Made by a program: the position numbers and the translations under genes
The notes under the pieces: model-generated
Seen by the model: only the letters and a program-made list of their open reading frames with translations
Database searches by the model: none
What the model was told of the DNA's origin: nothing
Source of the DNA: Calditrichia bacterium
GTDB lineage: Bacteria > Calditrichota > Calditrichia > RBG-13-44-9 > J075
DNA length: 64,000 bases
Direction: 5' to 3'
Assembly: GCA_020635015.1 (NCBI GenBank)
Contig: JACKAP010000003.1
Span: forward strand, 558,001-622,000
Part shown: piece by piece, positions 1 to 8,973 of the stretch
How the letters are laid out: each line of letters opens with the position of its first letter
Numbering within the stretch: position 1 is the stretch's first letter

Positions 1-2137
1 GTTCCGCGAAGGCCTTGCTCAGCCAGTCGATTGCCTGGTCGGGTTCGCCGAGCGCGGAAGCAAGTGCGGCAGCGGAATAGATCGCATATGGCGACAGGCT
101 TTTTTTCCGGTATAGATCTTTCAGCTTAAGCAATACCACCTGCGCTTCCTCGGTTTTGCCCGCCCGGGCCAGGGTGCGGCCGATATCACCCAGCACCTCC
201 TGATCATCCTCACGGGGAGTAACCTTCCGGAACGCCTCCAGAGATGCATCAAATAATCCCAGTTGCTCATAAGACCGCCCCAGAAAAAGATTGGCCAGTT
301 GGAAATCCGGATTCAACTCCAGCACCTGGAGATATTGATTCACCGCTTTCTCAAAATCACCGGCAAAATACCAGATCAATCCAAAGGTTGCATGGATTAC
401 CGGCGAAACCGGATCGAGACTCTGGGCATGGCGCATCTCTTCAAAGGCCTCCTCGAAGCGCTTTTGGGGCACCAGGAAATTGATCGCAAACCAGTGATGG
501 GCGGTGGCGTAGCTGGGATTATGGGAAAAGGCCTGCCGGAAGTCGCTTTCCGCATCCGACCAGTTCCAATCATAGACGGTTTTAATGCAGGCTAGCGAGG
601 TATGGGCTTCCGCCACCGTCTGATCCAGGGAGAGCGCCTTCAGCGCGGCGGTTTTGGCCAGGGGCAGCACTTCCTGAGGGCGGGAGGTGCCCATGAAGCT
701 TTGCAGGATATAACTGTCGGCCAGGCCGGAATAGGCCAGGGCATAGGTGGGATCCTTGCGGATCGCTTCTTCGCAGAATTCGATTGCCTTCTTCAACCCC
801 TCCTCGCTGCGCTTGTGCAGGTGGTAGCGGGCTTTAAGATAGAGGGTATGGGCTTCCAGGTCCTCGGTGTGTCGTTTGATCAGCACGCGGGTCGGCGCGG
901 CCGGGAGCTGAGTGCTGAGTTTGGAGACGATCGCCCGGGCAATCTCTTCCTGGATCTCGAAAACATCTTCCATCTCCCGGTCGTATTTTTCCGACCAGAG
1001 CTGATAGCCGTCATGTACGCTGTTCAACTGGGCGGTGATACGCAGGCGTTTGCCGGCCTTGCGCACGCTGCCTTCGATAATATGAGCGACATTCAGCTGC
1101 TCCCCGATCCTCCGGATGTCATCTTCTTTACCCTTGAAAGCGAATGAAGAGGTGCGCGAAACCACCCGCCATCCCTCAAGCTTGGCCAGAGCGTCGATCA
1201 ATTCCTCGGCGATGCCGTCGCAGAAATATTCCTGGTCCTTTCCCGGGCTCATATCGCGGAACGGCAGCACGGCAATTGCCGTGTTGCCGGCATCGGATAT
1301 GGCCGGCGCTCCGGATCCTGCAGCGGCGGGACGGTCGATCGCCTCCAGATCGTTCAGGAGTTCGCCGATATCCTGGTAGCGCTGGGCGGGGTTCTTTTGC
1401 AGGATTTTAGCAACAACATCATTCCAGGCATCGGGAATATCCGCCCGAAACTCCTTGAGAGACGGAGGCTCCTCATGGCTGATCGCATACAGCAAAGCGG
1501 ATTCATACATTCCCTGGAAGGGCAACTCGCCGCTAAGCATTTCGTAGATCACCACCCCGAATGACCAGATATCGGTGCGGTAATCGACCTCCGCATCCTG
1601 CAGCAGCTCCGGCGACATATAAGCCGGGGTGCCGGAGATTACCGCACTCTCTTTCAGGCCGCCCTGTTCGCCCGACTTTGCCAGCCCGAAGTCCATCACC
1701 TTCACCCGGCCGTCTTCGGTTAGCATGATGTTTTCGCTCTTGATATCGCGATGGGCGATCTGCTTGCGGTGGGCCGCCTGCAGCCCGGCGGCGATCTGGC
1801 GGATGAACGACAGGCATTGCGTCAGATCCAGCCGACCGCTATTGAGCTTATCCTTTAAATTTTCTCCGCGAATATACTCCATGGCGAAGAAAACCAGATC
1901 GTCTACTTCATCGATCTCATAAATCGTGGCGATGTTGGGATGGTTCAGCGCGGCGGCGGCCTGGGCTTCCAGCAGAAAACGCTGCCGGGCATCGGGATTA
2001 TTGGCGATCCGCTCCGGGAGGAATTTGATGGCCACCTCCCGCTTCAGGCGGGTATCCAGGGCTTTATAGACCACCCCCATGCCCCCTTCACCGATCTTTT
2101 CCAAAATTTTATAATGCGAGATTGTTCTACCGATCAT
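1..2137 (-). CDS. Serine/threonine protein kinase with TPR repeats (C-terminus cut by window edge)
   Basis: The reading frame is open from ATG 2137 to the left edge, about 712 codons, with no stop. The N-terminus starts MIGRTISHYKILEKIGEGG, a glycine-rich ATP loop, followed by the catalytic HRDIKSEN motif, DFG within VMDFGLAKSG, and a GTPAYMSPE activation-loop end: a complete Hanks-type kinase domain over about residues 1-270. A segment of about 130 residues follows (AVLPFRDMSPGKDQEYFCDGI), which resembles the TolB/FlgO-like module of bacterial kinases and cyclases. Tetratricopeptide-like helical repeats then continue to the edge. No transmembrane segment is evident in the visible part. The expected role is cytosolic phospho-signalling with TPR-mediated partner binding; the substrate is unknown. 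The start is chosen because the kinase fold begins immediately after it. Confidence 0.9.
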   Translation of the reverse strand, partial: MIGRTISHYKILEKIGEGGMGVVYKALDTRLKREVAIKFLPERIANNPDARQRFLLEAQAAAALNHPNIATIYEIDEVDDLVFFAMEYIRGENLKDKLNSGRLDLTQCLSFIRQIAAGLQAAHRKQIAHRDIKSENIMLTEDGRVKVMDFGLAKSGEQGGLKESAVISGTPAYMSPELLQDAEVDYRTDIWSFGVVIYEMLSGELPFQGMYESALLYAISHEEPPSLKEFRADIPDAWNDVVAKILQKNPAQRYQDIGELLNDLEAIDRPAAAGSGAPAISDAGNTAIAVLPFRDMSPGKDQEYFCDGIAEELIDALAKLEGWRVVSRTSSFAFKGKEDDIRRIGEQLNVAHIIEGSVRKAGKRLRITAQLNSVHDGYQLWSEKYDREMEDVFEIQEEIARAIVSKLSTQLPAAPTRVLIKRHTEDLEAHTLYLKARYHLHKRSEEGLKKAIEFCEEAIRKDPTYALAYSGLADSYILQSFMGTSRPQEVLPLAKTAALKALSLDQTVAEAHTSLACIKTVYDWNWSDAESDFRQAFSHNPSYATAHHWFAINFLVPQKRFEEAFEEMRHAQSLDPVSPVIHATFGLIWYFAGDFEKAVNQYLQVLELNPDFQLANLFLGRSYEQLGLFDASLEAFRKVTPREDDQEVLGDIGRTLARAGKTEEAQVVLLKLKDLYRKKSLSPYAIYSAAALASALGEPDQAIDWLSKAFAE

Positions 2138-2457
2138 ATCGATTCCGTTCTTTCAGCATGGTGCTAATTTATACTGAATCGGTTATTTCAGCAAGGTTTT
2201 TTCATGCAATCTTCCCAACCGCCCGATTTTAAACAGTTGAAAATACCGCAAATGAGGGGGATGCACCTGAAGGATGCTAAACGCCCCTGGCGTTCATTCA
2301 GCACATTTTTCTCGTCTCCTCCAACCGCAATGGCGCCAAGCCAGTTGAATTTCCTGCCTAAAAAATACCGCATATGCGCAATTGAATCCCTGCAATTTCC
2401 GGACTATGTTGATCCAACCGTCATATTAACATATACATCTATCTTAAGGAGGATTCA
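2138..2457. other. Intergenic region between divergent genes
   Basis: About 320 bases lie between the kinase start and the secreted-protein start. I see no convincing gene; a 61-codon minus-strand frame at 2188-2373 has no recognisable features. The region should carry promoters for both divergent genes; a candidate for the rightward one is listed separately. Confidence 0.5.
2409..2437 (+). promoter_or_regulatory. Candidate sigma70-type promoter for the gene at 2458
   Basis: TTGATC at 2409-2414 and TATACA at 2432-2437 are separated by 17 bases, and a strong AAGGAGG ribosome-binding site follows at 2445-2451, six bases before ATG 2458. The match is by eye. If the host uses a Bacteroidota-type primary sigma factor, the consensus could differ. 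Confidence 0.35.
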
Positions 2458-3348
2458 ATGCGTCAATATCTACCATCTGTAAAGCTGTTGGCGATGCTGC
2501 TGTTTGTCACCGGAGCGCTGCTGGCGCAAAACCCGGTTCCCAATCCGGGATTTGAAACCTGGTCCAACGGCACGGACCCGGACAATTGGTCCACCAGCAA
2601 CGCGCCCGGCTTCGTTACCAATGTTACTCAATCCAGCAATGCCCACAGTGGAGCCAGCGCCGTGCGGGGGGAAGTGGTCAATTTTAGCGGTGTTCCATTC
2701 CCTCCCTCTATAACAGCTGGTTCAAGTCCCGGGGTACCGTTCCCGGTATCACAAGCCTATGAACGAGTGACCGGTTTTTACCAGTTGGGCCTCGCCGTTC
2801 CGGGCAGTGGGGAAGCCCTGTCCGTCTCGGCGTCTCTGCTCGATGCAGGTTTTGCCGTGGTCGCTTCCGGTCAAGATTTTTACTCAACCGAAACCACTAC
2901 TTACCAGCCATTCTCAATTGACTTGGATTATGGTACCGGCAATGGCAATGATCCGGCATACGCCACGATCGTGATTTTGATCGGGAGTAGCGGCGCCATC
3001 AATGTCGGCACCTATTTTCTGGTGGATGATTTGGCACTGGAAGCCAGCACCGGCATCGTTGCGACCGGTGATCCCGCTCTGGTCGGCAGGTTCCACCTGG
3101 CGCAGAATTACCCCAATCCATTTAACCCGTCAACCACCTTTCAGTTCACCCTGCCCAAGGCAGCCGATGTGCGCCTGACGGTTTATAATCAATTGGGTCA
3201 GGAAGTAGCCCGGGTGGTAGAGCAATACCTTGCGGCGGGGGAATACCATGCCGACTGGACCGCGGAGAATCTGCCCAGCGGGGTTTATTACTATCGCCTG
3301 GATGCCGGCGAGTACCATGCCAGCAAGAAACTCATTTTGATGAAATAG
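2458..3348 (+). CDS. Secreted protein with C-terminal sorting (FlgD-like) domain
   Basis: This 296-residue exported protein has a signal peptide of about 22 residues ending in GALLAQ. A mature region beginning PVPNPGFETWSNG suggests a carbohydrate-binding-like beta-sandwich. The last 80 residues or so form the sorting/FlgD-like domain: NYPNPFNPSTTFQFTLP near residue 220, then VYNQLGQEVA, and a final KKLILMK. In related phyla this C-terminal module directs type IX-like secretion or surface attachment. A strong AAGGAGG precedes the ATG. Function beyond being a surface or secreted protein cannot be assigned. It converges on the aminotransferase-like gene at 3399. Confidence 0.8.
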   Translation: MRQYLPSVKLLAMLLFVTGALLAQNPVPNPGFETWSNGTDPDNWSTSNAPGFVTNVTQSSNAHSGASAVRGEVVNFSGVPFPPSITAGSSPGVPFPVSQAYERVTGFYQLGLAVPGSGEALSVSASLLDAGFAVVASGQDFYSTETTTYQPFSIDLDYGTGNGNDPAYATIVILIGSSGAINVGTYFLVDDLALEASTGIVATGDPALVGRFHLAQNYPNPFNPSTTFQFTLPKAADVRLTVYNQLGQEVARVVEQYLAAGEYHADWTAENLPSGVYYYRLDAGEYHASKKLILMK

Positions 3349-3398
3349 TAAGTTATGCCCAATGTGTCAAGATGACACCATTTCGGGAAAAACGCCAT

Positions 3399-4499
3399 TT
3401 ATGAAAAGGCAAAATCGATGACCTCAACCAGCAGCGCTAACTGTTCATCAGTATGCGCGCTGGAGAGGGCAAAGCGAAAAAGCCCTCCCGGCGGAGTACC
3501 CGGATAATTGATCAGGGAGGGATAGATACCGGCATCAAGCAGCGCCTGCGACATTCTACCGGCACTTTCGGGATCGGCCATCCCGAAGGCAATGATCGGC
3601 ACCGGGGTCGATTCAAGGTTTAGCCCGGCTTCGCGCAGCCGCTGCTTTGTTGCCAGCGCGCGCTGCTGCAGCATGCCGATCACTTCCCGGTGCCGGGTGA
3701 GCCATTCCAGCGAGGCAACTCCCGCCGCCGCCAGCGGCAACGGCAGGCCGGTGCTGCCGATAAAGACCATGCTCTTCTCCTCAACACGCCGGATCAGTTC
3801 CTTCGATCCGGTGATCACGCCGCCGAATACTCCGAAAGCCTTGCTGAGGGTGCCGGTTTGGTAGATCATCTCCCGTTTAATCCCCGCCATCTCCCAGCTT
3901 CCAAGTCCGCTGTCGCCCAGCACCCCCATGGCGTGGCAATCGTCCAGCAATATTTTTCCTCCGGATGCTTCAGCGATTGCGGCATACTCCGCCAGCGGCG
4001 GCAGATCCCCCCGGGCGGCAAAGACCCCGTCGGTGACAATCAGCGGCATCTTTCCCGCCAATAAATGGCGGCGTAGCTGCTTTCGTAAATCTGCCGGATC
4101 GTTATGTGCGTAGGTGACGACGGGCTTATTGAGCATCCGGGCGGCATCGCTCAGGCAGGGATGAGCGGTTTCATCCAGCAGCAGCAGTTCAAATTCGTCG
4201 ACAATCGCCGGCAGCAGCACCATCGCCGCCAGGTAGCCGCTGGCAAATACCAGTGCCGCTTCGGTGCGGAAAAATGCCGCCAGCTTCGCTTCCAGGGCCT
4301 CATGCAATGGGTGATTACCGGTGGTCACTCGGGAGCCGGTGCAACTGATACCATGATCCCGCGCGGCGGCGCACATGGCATCCGTTACCTCCGGATGGCT
4401 GGACATGCGGTGATAATCGGTGCCGCCGAAATAGATCAGGCGGCGGTTGCGGTGCAGCACGTAGGTGCGGTCGACGAAGGTTAGCGCAGGAGCAGGCAT
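3399..4499 (-). CDS. Alpha-oxoamine synthase family PLP enzyme (BioF/KBL/SPT-like)
   Basis: This 366-residue fold-type I PLP enzyme matches the family that condenses an amino acid with an acyl-CoA, which includes 8-amino-7-oxononanoate synthase, glycine C-acetyltransferase and serine palmitoyltransferase. Visible motifs are the PLP-lysine in TGTLSKAFG (Lys220), LLDDCHAMGVLG supplying the cofactor Asp186 and His189, and an N-terminal GTDYHRMSSHPEV where the family has NNYLGL-like sequence. It is slightly shorter than typical members (about 390). An AGAGGA Shine-Dalgarno lies about seven bases before the ATG. No biotin, threonine or sphingolipid genes are nearby, so the substrate cannot be decided. 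It is divergent from the haem lipoprotein at 4689. Confidence 0.85.
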   Translation of the reverse strand: MPAPALTFVDRTYVLHRNRRLIYFGGTDYHRMSSHPEVTDAMCAAARDHGISCTGSRVTTGNHPLHEALEAKLAAFFRTEAALVFASGYLAAMVLLPAIVDEFELLLLDETAHPCLSDAARMLNKPVVTYAHNDPADLRKQLRRHLLAGKMPLIVTDGVFAARGDLPPLAEYAAIAEASGGKILLDDCHAMGVLGDSGLGSWEMAGIKREMIYQTGTLSKAFGVFGGVITGSKELIRRVEEKSMVFIGSTGLPLPLAAAGVASLEWLTRHREVIGMLQQRALATKQRLREAGLNLESTPVPIIAFGMADPESAGRMSQALLDAGIYPSLINYPGTPPGGLFRFALSSAHTDEQLALLVEVIDFAFS

Positions 4500-4688
4500 G
4501 GAGGAATCCTCTGAAGACGATGTTGGATGCTGGTTGTTTGTTTATTCAGTATCAGCGATGGAAAATACACCTAAAAACGCATCTTGAAAACAATAACTAT
4601 TATTTCTTTCGCTGACTCCGCTCAGGATATATATTTAGGCAGGCTGTACGGGTTTGCTGAAATTTGACATATTGAATGAGGAATGATA

Positions 4689-5219
4689 ATGACGCGTTTG
4701 TTCAAATTAATCTGCTTGATTGGCCTGTTTGGCTTGTTTCATTGCACCAGCGATCACGAGCAGCATCCCCCGGATGAATCGACCGAAACAGCCCACGATC
4801 ATGGCACGGGCAAGGATGAATCCGCGCCCCGGCCGGAGAAGCTGGAATTGCCCGACAGCCTGCTTAGCGTACTTCGCGCGGAAATGCAGCAGGTCGAAGC
4901 GGCGATGGGAATCCTGCTGTCGCAATTGGCGCAGGCACAGGCCGCTCCCGCCGCAGCGACAGCCCGCAATATCGAAAACACATTTATCCTCAAGCAGGAA
5001 CTTTCTGCCGAAGCGCTGCAGCAACTGCTCAGCCTGCTGCCGGAATCCTTCCTGGCGATGGACCGAAACTTTCATGGCAATGCCGCAAAGCTGGCCACTG
5101 CGGCGGAGCAGCGCGATTTCAGCGGCGCCATCGAACTCTACAACCAGATGAGCCAGGCCTGCATCAACTGCCACCAGCAATATGCCACCAAACGATTCCC
5201 CGAATTCCGCAAACCCTGA
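4689..5219 (+). CDS. c-type haem lipoprotein (CINCH motif)
   Basis: This 176-residue lipoprotein has a hydrophobic leader followed by a lipobox-like GLFHC, with Cys19 as the lipidated residue. A His/Asp/Glu-rich linker and a four-helix-like body follow. A single CXXCH haem site (CINCH, residues 158-162) sits close to the C-terminus in the context SQACINCHQQY, the layout of cytochrome c-prime/c556-like proteins. An in-frame ATG at 4683 lies almost on top of the GAGGA Shine-Dalgarno, so ATG 4689 with about seven bases of spacing is preferred. It is probably a periplasmic, membrane-tethered electron carrier or gas-binding haem protein. Confidence 0.75.
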   Translation: MTRLFKLICLIGLFGLFHCTSDHEQHPPDESTETAHDHGTGKDESAPRPEKLELPDSLLSVLRAEMQQVEAAMGILLSQLAQAQAAPAAATARNIENTFILKQELSAEALQQLLSLLPESFLAMDRNFHGNAAKLATAAEQRDFSGAIELYNQMSQACINCHQQYATKRFPEFRKP

Positions 5220-5407
5220 ACATTTTTTTAAATCGAAGATTTTTTGCCAACCTTTTTCAGCCTATTCCCGTTATAGTCAAACGGTACTTTCAACAGATCC
5301 CGGCGCGACGGGTTTGGCCACGGCACAGCGTTCCCGGCAACTGGCAACCAAAAACTGACTTGGCGCACCTTCTACAAATACTTGCATCATATAAACGGAG
5401 TGCTTCC

Positions 5408-7825
5408 ATGCTGAAAAACTATTTCAAGATTTTCCTGCGGAACATCAACCGCTTTAAGCTATACTCAATCATCAATATCGTCGGGCTGGCAGTGGGTATG
5501 ACCGCCTGCATCCTGATCCTGCTATTCATCCAGGCGGAGGTGTCTTACGAGAACATGCACACCCGCGCCGAGCAGATCTACCGGGTGTTGACCATCGACA
5601 AGGCCCTGGGCACCAACAACCAGCGGGTGGGGATTACCATGCCCGCCCTGGGACCGGCACTGCCGGAAAACTTCGAAACAGTGGAAGCCGCCCTGCGCAT
5701 CACCGGCGGCGGACGCACCCTGCTGCGCTATCAGGATCAGCCGGCGATCTATGCCGAGCAAATGCGCTCTGCCGATGCCAACTTCTTTGATTTTTTCGAT
5801 TACCCCCTGTTGCAGGGAGATCCCGCCACCGCCCTGCAGGAGCCCTGCAGCCTGGTGCTGACCGAGTCGCTTGCCCGGCAATTGTTCGGCGACGATCCGC
5901 CGATGGGCCAGACCCTGCGCACCGGCAGCGGCACTGAACTGAAAGTGACCGGCATTCTGCAAGACCTCCCTGCCAACACCCATCTGGAATTTGATGCCCT
6001 GGGATCGATCGCCACCGTCGCTTCTCAGGCCCGGGCCAACCAGCCTCCCGGCAGCACCCAACCGATATGGGTAGAGATGTGGCAACTGATCGCCATGCCC
6101 ACCTATGTGCGTTTTGCCGAAGGTGCTTCCATCGAAGGCATAGCAGAAAAGTTCACCCAATTGACCCGGGATAACGGGGTATCGGAGAATTTCGAGATCA
6201 CCCTGCAGCCATTGCGTGATGTGCACCTGAAATCGACCGACATCATTTTCGATCAGGTCAACAATAAAGGTGACCTTAACAGCGTCTACATCTTTGCCGC
6301 CATCGCCCTGCTGATCCTGGTGATTGCCGCCGTCAACTACATGAACCTGTCCACCGCCCGCAGCACCGAGCGGGCTAAGGAAGTCGGTTTGCGTAAAGTG
6401 GTAGGTTCGCGCCGCGCCCAGTTGATCGGGCAGTTTCTGGGAGAATCGCTGCTGATCACCCTATTGGCCTTACTGCTGGCCCTGCCCCTCACCTGGCTGG
6501 CCCTGCCCTTCCTCAACAACCTGGCCGGCAGCGCCCTGGTATTCGATCCGGTCGGAAACGTACCGTTGTTATTATTCCTGGTATCGATGCTGGTGCTGGT
6601 CGGCGTGCTGGCGGGGCTTTACCCCGCTTTCGTACTCGCCGGTTTTACCCCGGTGACGGTGCTGAAGGGCAGCTTTAAAACCGGTAAAAAAGGCACCGCC
6701 CTTCGCATCGGGCTGGTGGTCTTCCAGTTCGCCCTTTCGATTGCCCTGATCGGGGTGACGCTGATCATTCAGCAGCAGCTAAACTACGTGCAGCATAAAG
6801 ACCTGGGATATCATAAAGAACAGGTGCTGATATTTGATATGTTCGACCAAAATATGGGGCAAAATCTGGAGACCTTCCGCACTGAACTGCTCCAGCACAG
6901 CGCTTTTGCTGATGCGGCAACCGCCAGTAATGTGCCGGGACGAACCTTCGGACGTACCCGGGTGCGCCCGGAAGGAGTTTCCGACGAGGACATCTGGATC
7001 TGGAGCGTTTTTTCGGTCAGCCCGGAAGCACTACCGGCATTGGGCATGGAGATGGCCCTGGGCCGCAACTTCAGCCGGGAGATGGCCACCGACACCAGCG
7101 GGGCGGTGCTGGTTAACGAGACCGCCATGCGCCAGTTAGGGTGGGATGACCCGCTCAACAAGCGACTCTATTTCGGGCAGCAGGATTCGGTCGGCACCGG
7201 GATCATCGGCGTGGTGAAAGACTTCCATTTCGCCGGTATGCATCAGAATATCGAGCCGGTGGTGATCTTTCCCTTGAACAGCTCGCCCGGCAACCTGTTG
7301 GCGGCGCGGATCCAGCCGGGACGGATTCCCGAGGCGATGGAAATTGCCCAGGCCGCCTGGCGGGACGTATATCCTGACTATCCCTTCAACTACAGCTTTC
7401 TCGATGAGGAATTTGCCGATTTATACCGGCGCGATCTGAACACCGGCAAGATCGTTAACATCTTTTCCGCCCTGGCGATCCTGATCGCCTGCCTGGGACT
7501 TTTCGGGCTGGCCAGTCATTCGATTACCCAGCGTTTCAAAGAGATCGGGGTGCGGAAAGTGATGGGGGCATCAGCCGGCAGCATTGTGCGCCTGCTGGTG
7601 CTGGACTTTGTGCGCTGGGTGGCACTGGCCAACCTCTTCGCCTGGCCCCTGATCTGGTTTGGCGCCTCGAAATGGCTGGAGAGCTTCGCCTACCGGATCG
7701 ACATCGCTCCCCTGCCCTTCCTCATCGCCAGCCTGGCAGCGCTGGCTGTGGCGATCATTACAGTGATCAGCCAGTCCTGGCGGGCCGCGCTGATCAATCC
7801 GGCGAGGGCGTTGCGGTATGAGTGA
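5408..7825 (+). CDS. MacB/FtsX-family ABC transporter permease
   Basis: This 805-residue membrane protein begins MLKNYFKIFLRNINRFKLYS with a first transmembrane helix (IINIVGLAVGMTACILILL), as in FtsX/MacB permeases of Bacteroidota-like organisms. It has two copies of the periplasmic MacB-like domain plus FtsX permease half: the first core has STARSTERAKEVGLRKVVGS, the second has SITQRFKEIGVRKVMGAS. Both are the cytoplasmic coupling segments that contact the ATPase. The family acts in envelope mechanotransmission, export of peptides or lipids, or lipoprotein release. No ATPase gene is adjacent. ATG 5408 is chosen because a GGAG lies seven bases upstream; an in-frame start at 5360 would add a non-homologous leader. 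Confidence 0.88.
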   Translation: MLKNYFKIFLRNINRFKLYSIINIVGLAVGMTACILILLFIQAEVSYENMHTRAEQIYRVLTIDKALGTNNQRVGITMPALGPALPENFETVEAALRITGGGRTLLRYQDQPAIYAEQMRSADANFFDFFDYPLLQGDPATALQEPCSLVLTESLARQLFGDDPPMGQTLRTGSGTELKVTGILQDLPANTHLEFDALGSIATVASQARANQPPGSTQPIWVEMWQLIAMPTYVRFAEGASIEGIAEKFTQLTRDNGVSENFEITLQPLRDVHLKSTDIIFDQVNNKGDLNSVYIFAAIALLILVIAAVNYMNLSTARSTERAKEVGLRKVVGSRRAQLIGQFLGESLLITLLALLLALPLTWLALPFLNNLAGSALVFDPVGNVPLLLFLVSMLVLVGVLAGLYPAFVLAGFTPVTVLKGSFKTGKKGTALRIGLVVFQFALSIALIGVTLIIQQQLNYVQHKDLGYHKEQVLIFDMFDQNMGQNLETFRTELLQHSAFADAATASNVPGRTFGRTRVRPEGVSDEDIWIWSVFSVSPEALPALGMEMALGRNFSREMATDTSGAVLVNETAMRQLGWDDPLNKRLYFGQQDSVGTGIIGVVKDFHFAGMHQNIEPVVIFPLNSSPGNLLAARIQPGRIPEAMEIAQAAWRDVYPDYPFNYSFLDEEFADLYRRDLNTGKIVNIFSALAILIACLGLFGLASHSITQRFKEIGVRKVMGASAGSIVRLLVLDFVRWVALANLFAWPLIWFGASKWLESFAYRIDIAPLPFLIASLAALAVAIITVISQSWRAALINPARALRYE

Positions 7826-7889
7826 ATGGGTTAATGAGTTGATGGGTTGATGGGTAAAAACGGACGTAGGGGCGAGTCGCGACTCACCC
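7825..7889. repeat. Dispersed repeat pair: GGGTTGATG words plus GAGTCGCGACTC palindrome
   Basis: Immediately after the permease stop codon comes ATGGGTTAATGAGTTGATGGG-like sequence (7825-7855), followed by GGGGCGAGTCGCGACTC with a perfect 12-base palindrome core at 7874-7885. The same two words recur together at 62019-62075, and the palindrome also at 46265-46286. The element sits between convergent genes. Confidence 0.75.
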
Positions 7890-7890
7890 T

Positions 7891-8973
7891 TTATTTATTC
7901 TCCACAATTTGCAAATGATAACCCTCCGCCATTGCCTTTGAGTAGTGCACTGTGCCCTCGGCATCGACCAGAAAAAAAGGGATGCCCGGGCGGGGGCCGG
8001 TGCGGAAAGCGGCATATCCGGCCACGAAGAGGCAGGTGGCCAGCGCATCTGCTTCCTCGGCGGTTTTCGCCACGACCGTGACACTCCGGCAATTTCCGGC
8101 GGGATAGCCGCTGCGCGGATCGAGGATATGATGATAACGTTTCCCCTCCCGCTCAAAATAGCGTTCATAGTCGCCGCTGGTCGCCACCGCGGCATCGCTC
8201 AATTCCAGGATGGCAATCAACTCCTGAAGCCGGCGGGGGTGCTTCACTCCGATACGCCATTTCGCGGTTCCGTTTTTTAATCCCGAGGCATACACATCTC
8301 CGCCGGCATTGAGTAAAAAAGTGCCGACGCCTTTAGCCTGCAGCACCGCCACGCCGCGGTCGATCGCATACCCTTTGGCAATGCCTCCTAAGTCGATTTT
8401 CATGCCGGCCCGGGGGAGGAAAACGCTGGTGTCGGCGGGAATCAGTTCAATATCGCGGAAGTTGATCAGGTTAAGCAGTGAAGCGATCAGGGAGGAATCC
8501 GGCAGTTGCGGGTCTCCTTCTCCGCTGAACCCCCATAGCTCGCTCAATGGCCCGACGGTAATATCGAACCAGCCGTTGAGGCTTTCACTGTAATGCTGCG
8601 AGCGGCGGATGATTTCGTATGCCTCTGGGCTGACCTTCACCGCTGCACGGCCAGCGGCGCGGTTGATCCGGGAGATCTCACTGTCTTCCTTCTGAAAACT
8701 CAGCAGCCCTTCCACCCGCTCCATTTCCCGGAAGGCATGATAAGCTGCTTGCTGGCAGGCGCGCACGTCGCTATGCCAGGCATTCAGATCCACCGTCGTG
8801 CCCATGAGGTACTTCGACACCGCAACTTCAAAGGTGGTGCTGTCTGAGGATTGCGCTACTATCTTCCCGGAAAGCAACAGAGCGAACAGCAACACAGCCA
8901 TCATTCCGCCCTTGACATTGACCATTCGCCCCAGGCGTTTTTCATTCCACATTCCGAAATCCGAAATCCGCAT
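7891..8973 (-). CDS. apbE: ApbE-like FAD:protein FMN transferase
   Basis: This exported protein of up to 360 residues transfers FMN from FAD to a Thr/Ser in the [ST]GAT motif of partners such as RnfG and NqrC. Visible family features are YLMGTTVDLNAW, a central DITVGPLSELWGF, DLGGIAKGYAIDRG, LLNAGGDVYASG for FAD binding, and HHILDPRSGYPA with the metal-binding C-terminal TSGDYERYF region. The leader MMAVLLFALLLSGKIVAQ is a signal peptide. The ATG at 8973 overlaps the upstream TAA (TAATG), suggesting translational coupling, but the first 16 residues derive from a CCGAAATCC-type repeat. ATG 8925 or 8904 would place the signal peptide better. It is last in the redox cluster at 7891-12004. Confidence 0.9.
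   Translation of the reverse strand: MRISDFGMWNEKRLGRMVNVKGGMMAVLLFALLLSGKIVAQSSDSTTFEVAVSKYLMGTTVDLNAWHSDVRACQQAAYHAFREMERVEGLLSFQKEDSEISRINRAAGRAAVKVSPEAYEIIRRSQHYSESLNGWFDITVGPLSELWGFSGEGDPQLPDSSLIASLLNLINFRDIELIPADTSVFLPRAGMKIDLGGIAKGYAIDRGVAVLQAKGVGTFLLNAGGDVYASGLKNGTAKWRIGVKHPRRLQELIAILELSDAAVATSGDYERYFEREGKRYHHILDPRSGYPAGNCRSVTVVAKTAEEADALATCLFVAGYAAFRTGPRPGIPFFLVDAEGTVHYSKAMAEGYHLQIVENK

Noticed and set aside
2188..2373. 61-codon minus-strand frame upstream of the kinase
   Set aside because: No motif and no conserved composition; it overlaps the divergent promoter region, so it is treated as noncoding.
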